Part shown: positions 41,038-49,972 of the stretch, piece by piece
How positions within the stretch are numbered: position 1 is the stretch's first letter
Layout of the letters: every line of letters starts with the position of its first letter
Source: Phytobacter ursingii
GTDB lineage: Bacteria > Pseudomonadota > Gammaproteobacteria > Enterobacterales > Enterobacteriaceae
Assembly: GCA_901456055.1 (NCBI GenBank)
Contig: CABDWT010000016.1
Location: 682,001-746,000 of the forward strand
Direction: 5' to 3'
DNA: 64,000 bases
The notes under the pieces: generated by a model
What the model was told of the DNA's origin: nothing
Seen by the model: only the letters and a program-made list of their open reading frames with translations
Database searches by the model: none
Program-made: the position numbers and the translations under genes

Positions 41038-41770
41038 GGAATATGCGTACCTGCAAAACGTGTTTCGCCTGCGTACGCTCGCACAGGCAGACAGGCGCAG
41101 CGTGCCGGGCGAGGCTATCGGAGATGTACAAACGTGCCGGGCGTTACTGGAACGCGTGATGCCGCTGATTGGCGCGCCGGACCTGGCAATTGCCGCATCG
41201 CTTTTTGCCAAACGAGTGGCATTTCTCGCATCCGGGAATGTGCTCTATGCAATGAGTGTCTTTGATAAAGGCCTGCCGTTATCACTTAATACCTGTCGGC
41301 TGGAATATGCTCACGATGGCGGTTTGTGGACCTCGTCACTGCCGATGGATGTTACTGCGACGACGTACGCGCCGGGGGCGCGTGAGGCGTGGCGTGAGGC
41401 CATCGTCGGCGCGTTATTCCGAACATTCTTCGCGCCGTTGTGGCAAAGCCTGTCGCAGGTGAGCGGTCTGTCGCAGCATATTCTGTGGGAGAACACGGCT
41501 GTGCGGATCTATTCCTTATATCAGGGACGAATGGAAGGACTGACAGTAGAGCAGGAGGAGCGCCAACAGGCGGATTTTGCCTGGTTGCTGGAAGCGGCCG
41601 AACCGTCACTGTTTGGTCTGCCATGGAACCCGCTCAAACGCTTTCGTCGCCCGCTACAACAGAGCGCGGCGGGAACCAAAGTGCGCTTTCGCCGTACCTG
41701 CTGTTTTTATTACAAAACGGTGCAACCTGTGGCGTATTGCCATAATTGCCCGCTGTGCAAGGCAACCTGA
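41024..41770 (+). CDS. fhuF: Siderophore-iron reductase, FhuF type
   Basis: Protein of 248 residues from ATG 41024 (MLTSEEYAYLQNVFRLRTLA), inside the end of the ATPase gene. The C-terminus has the FhuF iron-sulfur motif RRTCCFYYKTVQPVAYCHNC followed by PLC: Cys-Cys-x10-Cys-x2-Cys, the four ligands of the unusual [2Fe-2S] cluster. FhuF reduces ferric hydroxamates in the cytoplasm and so releases iron. In E. coli fhuF stands alone; here it is the last gene of the uptake operon, which points to a hydroxamate-type siderophore as substrate. Confidence 0.87.
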   Translation: MLTSEEYAYLQNVFRLRTLAQADRRSVPGEAIGDVQTCRALLERVMPLIGAPDLAIAASLFAKRVAFLASGNVLYAMSVFDKGLPLSLNTCRLEYAHDGGLWTSSLPMDVTATTYAPGAREAWREAIVGALFRTFFAPLWQSLSQVSGLSQHILWENTAVRIYSLYQGRMEGLTVEQEERQQADFAWLLEAAEPSLFGLPWNPLKRFRRPLQQSAAGTKVRFRRTCCFYYKTVQPVAYCHNCPLCKAT

Positions 41771-41847
41771 TTCCGGGGGAGGCGCCATCGCGGGAAAAGG
41801 GCTGAGACAATGAGCCGCAGGAAAGTGCCGCTAACGGATGACGCCGC

Positions 41848-42834
41848 TTAGGCTACAAGGACGGTACGCAGTTCGCTTAAAGGGACCGCTTTTGTGAAAT
41901 ACCACCCCTGGGCGCAGCACCCCGGTATGTTTTCTTTCAGAAATTGATACTGTATGTCGGTCTCTACCCCTTCGAAGACCACGATCTTTGGCATGTTTTT
42001 AAACATCTCTATCAGTCCGGGAAGGATGTGATTATTGATGGATTCTGTCCCTATGGAATCAGTGATTGATTTGTCAATTTTGATTTCACCCACGTCAAGT
42101 AATGACAGCCAGTTCAGGTTGGAATAACCGGTGCCAAAGTCGTCGAGGGCGAACATAATCCCGGTGCCCTTAAAAAGATCCATGGAACGCTTAATATCTT
42201 CGGTACCGGAACTTTGCCTTTCCGTAATTTCAAGAATAATTGATTCGCCGGCGACGTTCTCGTGTTTTAACGTGCTCAGCAATTTTTCGCGAAACGCCTC
42301 GGAACAGATGTCCGCGCAACTGACGTTAATGCTGAGGGTGATATCACTGCTCTGCAATACCGATGCACACTCTTTGATGGCATGCTCAACGACATACAGG
42401 CTGATCTTATTTATCAAGCCATTTTTTTCCGCAAGCGGAATAAAGATATCAGGGCCGATGTGTCCGATTTGTGGATCCGTCCAGCGTAACAGCACCTCGA
42501 TGCCGGTTATTTTTCGATCTTTAATTTTATATATAGGTTGATAAACGAAATGTAATTCACGCTTTTCAATCGCATTTTTTAGTCGGGCAAGGAGAGATTG
42601 ATTATGTGCAGTATTATTCACATAAAGGGCGGCAATCAACAGGCCGATGATAAGAGATGCACTAAAAAGAGAGACCAGAAAATAAAGATTGTTTTTGAAA
42701 AATAAAGGGAGCGATGTCCCGGCAATAACACAAATGTTATTCACACTATTGCAGGCATGTTCAGTAAAATACAAGTATGAACGTTGTTTTTTATGTTCTA
42801 CAGATTCCAGTAAATGTGTGTTTTTTCCAATCAT
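41848..42834 (-). CDS. EAL phosphodiesterase half of a split CSS-EAL protein
   Basis: Reading frame of 328 codons beginning MIGKNTHLLESVEHKKQRSY. It contains the end of the periplasmic sensor domain, a membrane helix (NLYFLVSLFSASLIIGLLIA) and a complete EAL domain with all catalytic motifs: EVL in GIEVLLRW, SINVSCADI, ILEITERQ, ALDDFGTGYSNLNW, EIKIDKS, FEGVET and AQGWYF. It should hydrolyse c-di-GMP. It is the -1-frame continuation of the gene at 42831-43415; the two overlap as ATGA at 42831-42834. Either a one-nucleotide loss split one gene, or a -1 frameshift at the heptamer 42834-42840 joins them. Confidence 0.85.
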   Translation of the reverse strand: MIGKNTHLLESVEHKKQRSYLYFTEHACNSVNNICVIAGTSLPLFFKNNLYFLVSLFSASLIIGLLIAALYVNNTAHNQSLLARLKNAIEKRELHFVYQPIYKIKDRKITGIEVLLRWTDPQIGHIGPDIFIPLAEKNGLINKISLYVVEHAIKECASVLQSSDITLSINVSCADICSEAFREKLLSTLKHENVAGESIILEITERQSSGTEDIKRSMDLFKGTGIMFALDDFGTGYSNLNWLSLLDVGEIKIDKSITDSIGTESINNHILPGLIEMFKNMPKIVVFEGVETDIQYQFLKENIPGCCAQGWYFTKAVPLSELRTVLVA

Positions 42835-43415
42835 AAAAAATGATTGTCATGTTTGAAATCACCTATAATGGCATCGAAATCCATCTTATTGGCCTCCTCC
42901 CAGAAACGCTGGAAGGCAAAAGGGGAGACCGTTATGGCGAAGTTACTGGTATAAAGGACATCTGCCGTAATGTTTTCTTCAATCTGCGCATCAAAGACCC
43001 ACGTATAGCTTCCCCGGTTGACCTTATTTCTGAACATATTCAGAGAGAGGGGCGCGTTCAGTTTGCCCCAGAGGGCCGAACAGACAATTTTCTCGTCCTG
43101 AACATAGGCGATATCCTTGATCAGCGGATAAGGCCAAAGCCGTTTACGCAGTGCCAGCACGTACTGTTCGCTGCACGGCTCATAGACCGCAAACTCCTGT
43201 CGCAGTCCGTCAATCAGTTTTACTTGTGAGATAAGGCTATTGCTGCGTGCCAGAATGGACTCAGCATAATCTTCCAGTTTTTCATGGGCATAAATATAGT
43301 ACACCCCCAGGCCTGCGCCATACAGGGCGCCGAAGGTTAACACTATAGATAATGCGTAAATGCCGATCCTGTGGTGGATAGTTCTTAGTATTTGCAGTGG
43401 CATTGTTGACAACAT
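42831..43415 (-). CDS. CSS sensor half of a split CSS-EAL protein
   Basis: Reading frame of 194 codons. It has an N-terminal membrane helix (IYALSIVLTFGALYGAGLGV), then the periplasmic CSS domain with cysteines in AVYEPCSEQYVLALRKRLWP and EKIVCSALWGKLN. It stops at TGA right after DFKHDNHFL, directly at the slippery heptamer. In intact CSS-EAL enzymes such as PdeC the same domain is followed by a second membrane helix and the EAL domain, exactly what the next frame encodes. The joined length would be about 522 residues, normal for the family. Confidence 0.8.
   Translation of the reverse strand: MLSTMPLQILRTIHHRIGIYALSIVLTFGALYGAGLGVYYIYAHEKLEDYAESILARSNSLISQVKLIDGLRQEFAVYEPCSEQYVLALRKRLWPYPLIKDIAYVQDEKIVCSALWGKLNAPLSLNMFRNKVNRGSYTWVFDAQIEENITADVLYTSNFAITVSPFAFQRFWEEANKMDFDAIIGDFKHDNHFL
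42834..42840 (-). promoter_or_regulatory. Slippery heptamer U UUU UUA at the CSS-EAL junction
   Basis: On the minus strand the codons run CAT TTT TTA TGA, so the heptamer T TTT TTA is in the right phase for -1 slippage and is followed at once by the stop. A -1 shift puts the ribosome into the EAL frame. A homopolymer of six T is also a hot spot for indels, so this may be mutation. Confidence 0.5.
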
Positions 43416-43710
43416 TCCCCTGTCGTTATGGTTATCCGGCTTGCACGCTTTGCACAGTCTTCACTCTATCTCAGTCTTTGCCCTCTGCCTTGAGAGGTAA
43501 ACCGTACTTATCGTAATTATCGGCCGTACGGCGCGGGACTTTATCCGTGATTTCTGTAGATTCTCACGACCGTCGTCAACTCCGGTGAAATCACCTATCC
43601 GTTTCAAAAAACACAGTTTCGAAGAGTAATGCTAAAAAGAGTGATTCCTGTAAAGATTAGCTTAGCGACAACATGTTCCCTGTCGGTAAATATTAAAAAA
43701 GATAACTATA
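43416..43710. other. Intergenic region, nothing recognised
   Basis: Separates the FlhD-like gene from the CSS-EAL pair on the same strand. No clear terminator or gene. Confidence 0.4.
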
Positions 43711-43992
43711 CTAAAGCCCGCGCTGATGAAGGCCATGAGCGGGCTGAGGGTTTTCTTGTTCAGCAAGTGAGGTAACCAGGTTTGACTGCACTTTAATGAG
43801 ACACTGATTGGTCTGAGCCAGCGCGAGTATTTGCGTAGCGGTCAATTGCTTAACTGCCTGAATCAGCTCAATGTCCATGTTTAAAAAGCATTCGGCTTGT
43901 TTGATATCTTCTGCTGCTACGCGTTGTGCCAGTAAAAGATATGACAAATTAAGGTTGTGAATTTCTTTCAGGACAGAAACAGGTGTGATCAT
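43711..43992 (-). CDS. Short FlhD-like protein
   Basis: Protein of 93 residues. The N-terminal half matches FlhD well: [20 protein letters not shown] compared with FlhD [20 protein letters not shown] (recall), and [20 protein letters not shown] compared with [20 protein letters not shown]. FlhD is about 116-119 residues, so the C-terminal DNA-contacting segment is absent here. No flhC neighbour. It may bind FlhC or FlhD and modulate flagellar gene expression, which would fit the adjacent c-di-GMP phosphodiesterase gene. Ribosome-binding site weak. Confidence 0.75.
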   Translation of the reverse strand: [93 protein letters not shown]

Positions 43993-44670
43993 TTTTACGC
44001 CGGATTAAAAAACGGAAGAAAGAGTATGCAGCTTAAGAAACCCATTGCCTTATATGATACATGCAAAATACAACTTTCGTGTGAAAATTTACATTATTTT
44101 CACAATGCCTTTATATCTGGCACGAAAATATTTCCAGGATGTCATTCTGAGAATGAGTTAATAATGAAAGTCATTCGCGTTGGCGTTACGAAGAGTCTGT
44201 TTCTATAGCAGAGAAGGGCTGGGGACTGGCAATAACCTTTTATTTTTTACAAAGAAACGGGGCTGTCCTGTCATTTCACAAAAAACGCAACAAGTGACTT
44301 TCTCTTTCAGACCGCATCAATCTACTTCGCTTCCTCAAGACAGTTATTCACTCTACTAACATATAAACGGCGTCTCGCAAATAGCCACTCGTAGCCAATA
44401 TCCGGTCTTTCCAGTGAACAATAACCGCCATTTTCCTGTTTTACATATCCGAAGAATCAATTGTGTAATTCTTTAATTTGACCAGAATCAAAAACCATCC
44501 CCTTCAATTAATATAAAAATACAACATATTCCGCCAGGCAATTTTCTAATTCCGTTTTTCAACTTAGCTTATTCGAAAGTAGTTAATATATTTATTACCA
44601 AAAAGTCTTTTTCGTCACGCTTCTTTTATTACTAGAGTTGATTTCCGGACAACTTTGAAGGAAAGCAACC
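43993..44670. other. AT-rich intergenic region upstream of the dioxygenase operon
   Basis: About 680 bp, strongly AT-rich at 44440-44630. No convincing gene. It must hold the promoter of the rightward operon; no sequence I can firmly assign to CysB, Cbl or another activator. Confidence 0.45.
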
Positions 44671-45627
44671 ATGACCTCAACCCAGCGCATTGCCCGTTTT
44701 GATACTGATTTATTAGAGATTCACCCCGTTGCCGGCAATATTGGCGCAGAGGTGCACAATATTTCTCTCTCGGCTGACCTTGATGATAATCATATTCAGC
44801 AGATTGAAAATGCACTCGTAAAATATAAGGTTTTATTCTTCCGTAGACAGTATCATCTGACCGACGAAACCCACCAGGCCTTCGGTGCGCGTCTGGGGAA
44901 AATCGTGGCACATCCTACGGTGCCGTCTCCTGCGGGCACCAAACTTTTCGAGCTGGATGCCTCAAAAGGTGGTGGCCGGGCAGACTCCTGGCACACCGAC
45001 GTCACCTTTGTAGATGCTTTTCCGAAAATATCCATTCTGCGTGGCGTTACCATCCCTGAATATGGTGGGGATACCGTCTGGGCTAATACCGCATTAGCCT
45101 ATGAATTATTGCCGGAATCCTTAAAACAATTTGTCGGTACGCTACGTGCTATTCACAGTAATAATTACGACTATGGCGCGGAACGTATTGTCACCGAGGA
45201 ACATCGCCTCAATCACCATAAAAATGTTTTCGTCTCTTCCGTATGGGAAGCGGAACATCCGGTGGTGCATGTGCATCCGGTAAGCGGCGAACGTGCCTTA
45301 TTACTTGGTCACTTTGTGAAAAAGCTGGTCGGCTTTAACAGTCGTGAATCGGCGCAGATTTTTGAATTACTGCAAAATCGCATTACCCGCCTGGAAAATA
45401 CCGTGCGCTGGCAGTGGCAGCAGGACGATGTGGTGATCTGGGATAACCGCAGCACCCAGCATTATGCCGTCAATGACTACGGCAACCAGCCACGCCTGGT
45501 TCGTCGCGTCACCATTGAAGGCGAACCCGCTGTCGCCATCGACGGTAGCCGCAGTCGTACTGTTACTCGTCCGCAGGAAACCGTAAATGATACCTCAGAC
45601 AGGGAAGTGAACTATGCAGCGTCGTGA
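44671..45627 (+). CDS. 2-oxoglutarate/Fe(II)-dependent dioxygenase, TauD/AtsK family
   Basis: Protein of 318 residues with GGAAAG upstream of its ATG. The iron triad is visible: His and Asp in RADSWHTDVTFVDAFPK, distal His in RSTQHYAVNDYGNQPRLVRR, which also carries the Arg that binds 2-oxoglutarate. The lid region and VHPVSGERALLLGHFVKK match TauD and alkylsulfatase AtsK. TauD-type enzymes hydroxylate the carbon next to a sulfonate or sulfate and release sulfite or sulfate. Here the gene overlaps by 14 bp the binding protein of a sugar-type ABC transporter, so the substrate is more likely a sulfo-sugar or similar polyol derivative than taurine. Confidence 0.85.
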   Translation: MTSTQRIARFDTDLLEIHPVAGNIGAEVHNISLSADLDDNHIQQIENALVKYKVLFFRRQYHLTDETHQAFGARLGKIVAHPTVPSPAGTKLFELDASKGGGRADSWHTDVTFVDAFPKISILRGVTIPEYGGDTVWANTALAYELLPESLKQFVGTLRAIHSNNYDYGAERIVTEEHRLNHHKNVFVSSVWEAEHPVVHVHPVSGERALLLGHFVKKLVGFNSRESAQIFELLQNRITRLENTVRWQWQQDDVVIWDNRSTQHYAVNDYGNQPRLVRRVTIEGEPAVAIDGSRSRTVTRPQETVNDTSDREVNYAAS

Positions 45628-46942
45628 TTTACTCAAAGCCATGGCGGCGTTCGGGGTCTATAGCATGATCCCGGCTATCGCGCGCGGCGCAAACGTAGCG
45701 CGCAAATACGATGGCGTGACGCTCAATGTTTCCACTTTCAGCACTGCCTGGCCGCAATTGATCCGGCAGTGGTTGCCGGAATTTGAAGCCCTGACCGGCG
45801 CAAAAGTGCAGCTCGATACGCCTGCCTTTCCTGTCTACAACCAGCGTGCCGATCTGGAACTGTCGACGCGCGGGTCGGCGTATGATGTGGTCAACGTCAC
45901 CTTTATTTATACCAGCCGCTGGATCAACGCAGGCTGGCTTACTCCGCTTGATGATTTTATCGCTAACCCTAACCTCACTCCGGCAGACTGGGGATTACAG
46001 GATTTTCTGCCAGCTACCCTGGCGGCAGAAACCGGGCGTGACGGCAAGCTGTACGGCATTCCTTATGTAGTGGAAGCCATGCTGGCGGGAGCCTCACGTT
46101 ACGATCTGATTCAACAGGCCGGGCTGGCATTTCCGAAAACCACCGATGATCTGGTGAAGGTCCTGCAGGCGGTGAACAAAAAAGAGCGTGTCGCCGGCTA
46201 TGTCACCGACAACCATTACGGCTGGACCTTTATTCCTTATCTACAGGCTTTTGGCGGCAGCGTGTTTCGTGCGCCGCCGGATGATCTGTTCCCGACGCTC
46301 GATACTCCGGAGGCAGTGCAGGCGGCTGACTATTTCGCCCGCCTTATTCGCGAGTTCGGCCCGAATGGCGGTATTACCTATACCGCCGACCAGTCCTTGC
46401 AGGCACTGAAACAAGGAAGGGTTAACCTCTCCGACGCCAGCCAGACCTACCTGGCGCAACTGGGCAACGCTGAAAGCTCGCGCACCCTGAACACCGCCCA
46501 TTTTGGTCCGATGGTCAGCGGGCCGAAAGGGTGGTTCCCCGGTATGGCGACCCATGCGCTGGGCATTCCGGCGGGTTCGAAAAACAAAGAGGCGGCGTGG
46601 GCGTTTATCCAATGGGCGCTTTCGAAACAGAACACGGCCCGCACGCTGGTCGCCGGATACGGTTCACCGACCCGTCGCAGTGATATCGACTCGCAGGTGT
46701 TTCGTTCTAAGCAGGTGATTAACGGTGTGGACCTGGCGCAGCTCTCCATTGATGCCATCGACCAGGCAGGCAAGGGTGGGTACATGAAATATCGCACCGT
46801 GGAGTTCTATCCGCAGGTTGACCAGCAACTGAATAAAGCCATTGCACTGATTGCCTCCGGCCAGCTTTCGGCGAAAGAGGCGATGACCCGGGCGCAGGCC
46901 GGCACTCTCGCCGATCTCAAACGCGCCGGTGCGAAAATCTAA
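45614..46942 (+). CDS. CUT1-type ABC transporter, sugar-binding protein
   Basis: Protein of 442 residues of extracellular solute-binding family 1. The N-terminus MQRRDLLKAMAAFGVYSMIP has a twin-arginine signal. The family features are clear: LIRQWLPEFEALTGAKVQLD, DVVNVTFIYTSRWINAGWLT, GKLYGIPYVVEAMLAGASRY, FPTLDTPEAVQAADYFARLI and GWFPGMATHALGIPAGSKNK. Members of this family bind mono- to oligosaccharides or glycerol phosphates. It starts inside the dioxygenase gene, which ties uptake to oxidation. Confidence 0.87.
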   Translation: MQRRDLLKAMAAFGVYSMIPAIARGANVARKYDGVTLNVSTFSTAWPQLIRQWLPEFEALTGAKVQLDTPAFPVYNQRADLELSTRGSAYDVVNVTFIYTSRWINAGWLTPLDDFIANPNLTPADWGLQDFLPATLAAETGRDGKLYGIPYVVEAMLAGASRYDLIQQAGLAFPKTTDDLVKVLQAVNKKERVAGYVTDNHYGWTFIPYLQAFGGSVFRAPPDDLFPTLDTPEAVQAADYFARLIREFGPNGGITYTADQSLQALKQGRVNLSDASQTYLAQLGNAESSRTLNTAHFGPMVSGPKGWFPGMATHALGIPAGSKNKEAAWAFIQWALSKQNTARTLVAGYGSPTRRSDIDSQVFRSKQVINGVDLAQLSIDAIDQAGKGGYMKYRTVEFYPQVDQQLNKAIALIASGQLSAKEAMTRAQAGTLADLKRAGAKI

Positions 46943-46954
46943 GTGAGGATCAGT

Positions 46955-47863
46955 ATGTGGATAGCACAACCAACCAGTTGGCGACAACGCCAGCGGTACG
47001 CCTGGCTACTGGGGTTATCGCCGTCGCTTGTGGTGCTGACGTTACTGACGCTGGTTCCGGCGGTAGCGCTGCTGATCACCAGCTTCACGCCATTGAGCCT
47101 GACTAACCCGGAAGCGACATTCACCTTTAGCAATCCACTGGTGAACTATCAGCAGTTGCTGCATGACGACCGCTTTCTCAACTCGCTGGTCACGCAGCTT
47201 AAGCTGTCGGTGGTGAGCGTCTTCTTCCAGGTGCTGATCGGGCTGCTTCTGGCGTTACTGCTTAATGGCCCGTCGCCGTTGCTCAACGGGGTGCGCTCGT
47301 TATTGCTCATTCCCATGGTGCTGCCGCCGATTATCGTGGCGCTGATCTGGAAAATAATCTACACCCCGGATATCAGCCCGCTGCACCAGATTCTGGAGCG
47401 TATGGATCTGCCGCTGAACTCGCTTCTCGCGAACCCGGATACCGCGCTGTGGGCGGTTGTGGTGGCGGATGTCTGGCAGTGGTTTCCGTTCACCATGCTG
47501 ATGGTGCTGGCGGCGCTGCAAATGGTGCCCAACGAACCGCGGGAAGCGGCAAGTCTTGACGGTGCCTCGTCATTCAACATCTTCCGCTACATCGTGTTGC
47601 CGCACCTCAAACCGGTGCTGGCGGTGTGCATTCTGTTTCGCCTGATCGACAGCTTCAAAGCCTTCCCGCTGATTTACATCCTCACGGACGGCGGGCCGGG
47701 ATCGGTGACGGAGGTTACCAACTACTACGGCTTTATTCAGGCTTTTAACTTTTCCTGGTGGGGATATGGCAGCGCTATTGCGGTGGTGATCCTGGTTGGG
47801 GTGTTTATTTTGAGCTGGCTCATTGGTCGCGCGGGGTGGAATGATGACAGTACAACACACTGA
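46955..47863 (+). CDS. CUT1-type ABC transporter permease 1 (MalF/UgpA type)
   Basis: Inner-membrane permease of 302 residues. The ATG at 46955 follows GTGAGGATCAG and is preferred over a GTG at 46943. Six predicted helices; the EAA coupling loop is in EPREAASLDGASSFNIFRYI followed by VLPHLKP. N-terminal RYAWLLGLSPSLVVLTLLTL is typical. Thirteen-base gap to the binding-protein gene; the 3' end overlaps the second permease. Confidence 0.9.
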   Translation: MWIAQPTSWRQRQRYAWLLGLSPSLVVLTLLTLVPAVALLITSFTPLSLTNPEATFTFSNPLVNYQQLLHDDRFLNSLVTQLKLSVVSVFFQVLIGLLLALLLNGPSPLLNGVRSLLLIPMVLPPIIVALIWKIIYTPDISPLHQILERMDLPLNSLLANPDTALWAVVVADVWQWFPFTMLMVLAALQMVPNEPREAASLDGASSFNIFRYIVLPHLKPVLAVCILFRLIDSFKAFPLIYILTDGGPGSVTEVTNYYGFIQAFNFSWWGYGSAIAVVILVGVFILSWLIGRAGWNDDSTTH

Positions 47864-48710
47864 TGAACGTCGTCCACTCGCGTTCATTGTCACGCGACGC
47901 AGAAAGTGGCGTTTCAAAGGCAAGCGCACGCTGGCGGCGTTACTGCTGCTGGTACTGTTCCTCGCGCCATTCCTGTGGATGGTTATCATGTCGTTGCGCC
48001 CGTCCATGGACGCCTTCGAGCTGACGCTGTTCTTCACGCCAACGCTGGAAGCCTGGCGCCAGTTGATCGCCGGTAATTTTCTGCAGCCGTTTGGCAACAG
48101 CCTGCTGGTCAGCGTGATGTCTACGGTTTTCTCGTTGCTGCTGGGCGTACCTGCCGCCTGGGTGCTGACGCGCTGGCGTTTTTACGCCCGTCGCTATGTG
48201 GCGCTGTGGATCCTGGTAACGCGCATGGCACCGCCGATTGCCTTTACCATTCCGTTCTTTCTCGCCTTCCGCTGGCTCGGGTTGCAGGACACGGTCATCG
48301 GGCTGGCGATTGTCTATCTCACCTTTAACCTGGCGATCGTTATCTGGCTGATGCAGACCTTCTTTGCGGCCATTCCGGTCACGCTGGAAGAGGCGGCATG
48401 GATGGACGGTTGCTCCCTGTGGGGCAGCTTCTGGCGGGTGTCGCTGCCGCTGGTCAAACCGGGCCTCGCGGCGACCGCTATTCTCTGTTTTATCTTTTCG
48501 TGGAACGATTTTTTCTACGCCCTGATTTTAACGCGTACCAACGCCATTACCGCCCCGGTCGCTATTGTGAACTTCCTGCAATACGAAGGGTGGGAGTGGA
48601 GCAAAATCGCCGCCAGCGGCACGCTGGTTATGCTGCCCGTGGTCGCTTTTACTCTGCTGGTGCGGCGCTATCTGGTACAGGGCTTAACCGCGGGTGGACT
48701 TAAGGACTAA
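47841..48710 (+). CDS. CUT1-type ABC transporter permease 2 (MalG/UgpE type)
   Basis: Permease of 289 residues; the ATG at 47841 is preceded by GGGGTGGA. It has an arginine/lysine-rich N-terminus and then LAALLLLVLFLAPFLWMVIM. The EAA loop is TLEEAAWMDGCSLWGSFWRV followed by SLPLVKPGL. Helices FALFIFSWNDFFYALILT-like (CFIFSWNDFFYALILTRT) match the MalG group. It overlaps the first permease by 23 bp and the ATPase gene by 1 bp, so all are translationally coupled. Confidence 0.9.
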   Translation: MMTVQHTDERRPLAFIVTRRRKWRFKGKRTLAALLLLVLFLAPFLWMVIMSLRPSMDAFELTLFFTPTLEAWRQLIAGNFLQPFGNSLLVSVMSTVFSLLLGVPAAWVLTRWRFYARRYVALWILVTRMAPPIAFTIPFFLAFRWLGLQDTVIGLAIVYLTFNLAIVIWLMQTFFAAIPVTLEEAAWMDGCSLWGSFWRVSLPLVKPGLAATAILCFIFSWNDFFYALILTRTNAITAPVAIVNFLQYEGWEWSKIAASGTLVMLPVVAFTLLVRRYLVQGLTAGGLKD

Positions 48711-49774
48711 TGATGGCAACCCTGACACTCAACAACATCGCAAAACACTTTAACGGGCAGACCATTATCCCCGGTCTGGATTTGACCATTCACCACGGCG
48801 AATTTATTGCGCTGGTGGGGCCGTCCGGCTGCGGAAAATCCACCCTGCTACGGATGATTGCCGGGCTGGAAGGCATCGACGGCGGCGAGCTGATTCTGGA
48901 TGGCGAAGTGATTAACGACCTCTCGCCGCAGGCGCGCAACATGGCGATGGTTTTTCAGAACTACGCACTCTATCCGCACATGACGGTGGCAGAGAACCTC
49001 GGTTTCTCGCTCAAAATGCAGGGCGTGGCGAAGGCGGAAATTAACAGCCAGGTGCGGCAGGCTGCCGACACACTGGGGCTGACACCGTTACTGGCGCGCA
49101 AACCCTCGCAGCTTTCCGGAGGGCAGCGCCAGCGCGTGGCAATGGGCCGCGCCATCCTGCGCCACCCGCGCCTGTTCCTGTTTGATGAGCCGCTCTCTAA
49201 CCTCGACGCCAAACTGCGTGTGGAGCTGCGCACTGAAATCAAGGCGTTGCATCAGCGGCTTAACACCACCATGATTTACGTCACTCACGATCAAATTGAA
49301 GCCATGACCATGGCCGACCGCATCGTGGTGCTGCGCGACGGGCATATTGAACAGGTGGGCACGCCGCTGGAACTGTACGACCGCCCGGCGAATGCCTTTG
49401 TAGCGAGTTTTATCGGTTCGCCGTCAATGAACCTGTTCACCGGGCATGTGGTGCGGCCTGGTATCGTGATGACCGATGACGGCATCAGGCTGCCGGTGAG
49501 CCGGACGCCGGGGCTTGAAGTGGGGCAACGCGTGCTCTACGGCGTGCGTCCACAACACTTTGTGCTGACGCCGGAGGCATCAATCAACGCCCACGTTAAT
49601 GTGGTGGAGCCGACGGGTTCGGAAACGCAGATCCTGCTCAATATCGGCCAGCAGAAAGTGACCACGCTGTTTCATCAACGCGTGGCGGCACAGCCGGGAG
49701 AAATACTGAAAATCCTGCCGGATCCCCGTTATGCTCACCTGTTCGATGCCGCCAGTGGCATGCGGCTAAATTAA
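48710..49774 (+). CDS. CUT1-type ABC transporter ATPase (UgpC/MalK type)
   Basis: Protein of 354 residues; AAGGA precedes the ATG at 48710. Walker A is LVGPSGCGKSTLLRM, the signature QLSGGQRQRVAMGR, Walker B FLFDEPLSNLDAKLRVELRT, and the switch His is in VTHDQIEAMTMADRI. The C-terminal 110 residues form the regulatory OB-fold (TOBE) domain (RVLYGVRPQHFVLTPEASIN) seen in MalK and UgpC. The transporter genes are therefore complete: binding protein, two permeases and ATPase. Confidence 0.92.
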   Translation: MMATLTLNNIAKHFNGQTIIPGLDLTIHHGEFIALVGPSGCGKSTLLRMIAGLEGIDGGELILDGEVINDLSPQARNMAMVFQNYALYPHMTVAENLGFSLKMQGVAKAEINSQVRQAADTLGLTPLLARKPSQLSGGQRQRVAMGRAILRHPRLFLFDEPLSNLDAKLRVELRTEIKALHQRLNTTMIYVTHDQIEAMTMADRIVVLRDGHIEQVGTPLELYDRPANAFVASFIGSPSMNLFTGHVVRPGIVMTDDGIRLPVSRTPGLEVGQRVLYGVRPQHFVLTPEASINAHVNVVEPTGSETQILLNIGQQKVTTLFHQRVAAQPGEILKILPDPRYAHLFDAASGMRLN

Positions 49775-49799
49775 CGGTGTATGTGACACTGTCACTTAG

Positions 49800-49912
49800 C
49801 AATACCGCCCGGACGCACTTATCGCCGGCGGGATAGGTGATCTTAACCCTCAGCGCGGTCCGTAACGGAGGATGGACTCCGGCGCAACCATTGCTTATCG
49901 GCCCGGCGTCAA
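49800..49912. repeat. REP-like palindromic sequence after the ABC operon
   Basis: GCCCGGACGCACTTATCGCC near 49807 and TTATCGGCCCGGCGTCAAAC near 49895 resemble the arms of enterobacterial REP/BIME units in opposite orientation. It probably stabilises the operon mRNA end. A TATAAT box at 49934-49939 follows and may start transcription of the SDR gene. Confidence 0.5.
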
Positions 49913-49972
49913 ACGCGCTACCCTTTAGGGTTCTATAATGCAGGCGTTACTGGCACCAGATGGGAGTGAGAG

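Noticed and set aside
42831-43415. Declaring the CSS-EAL pair a plain pseudogene
   Set aside because: The downstream frame keeps all catalytic motifs and the break is exactly at a slippery heptamer; both explanations remain open.
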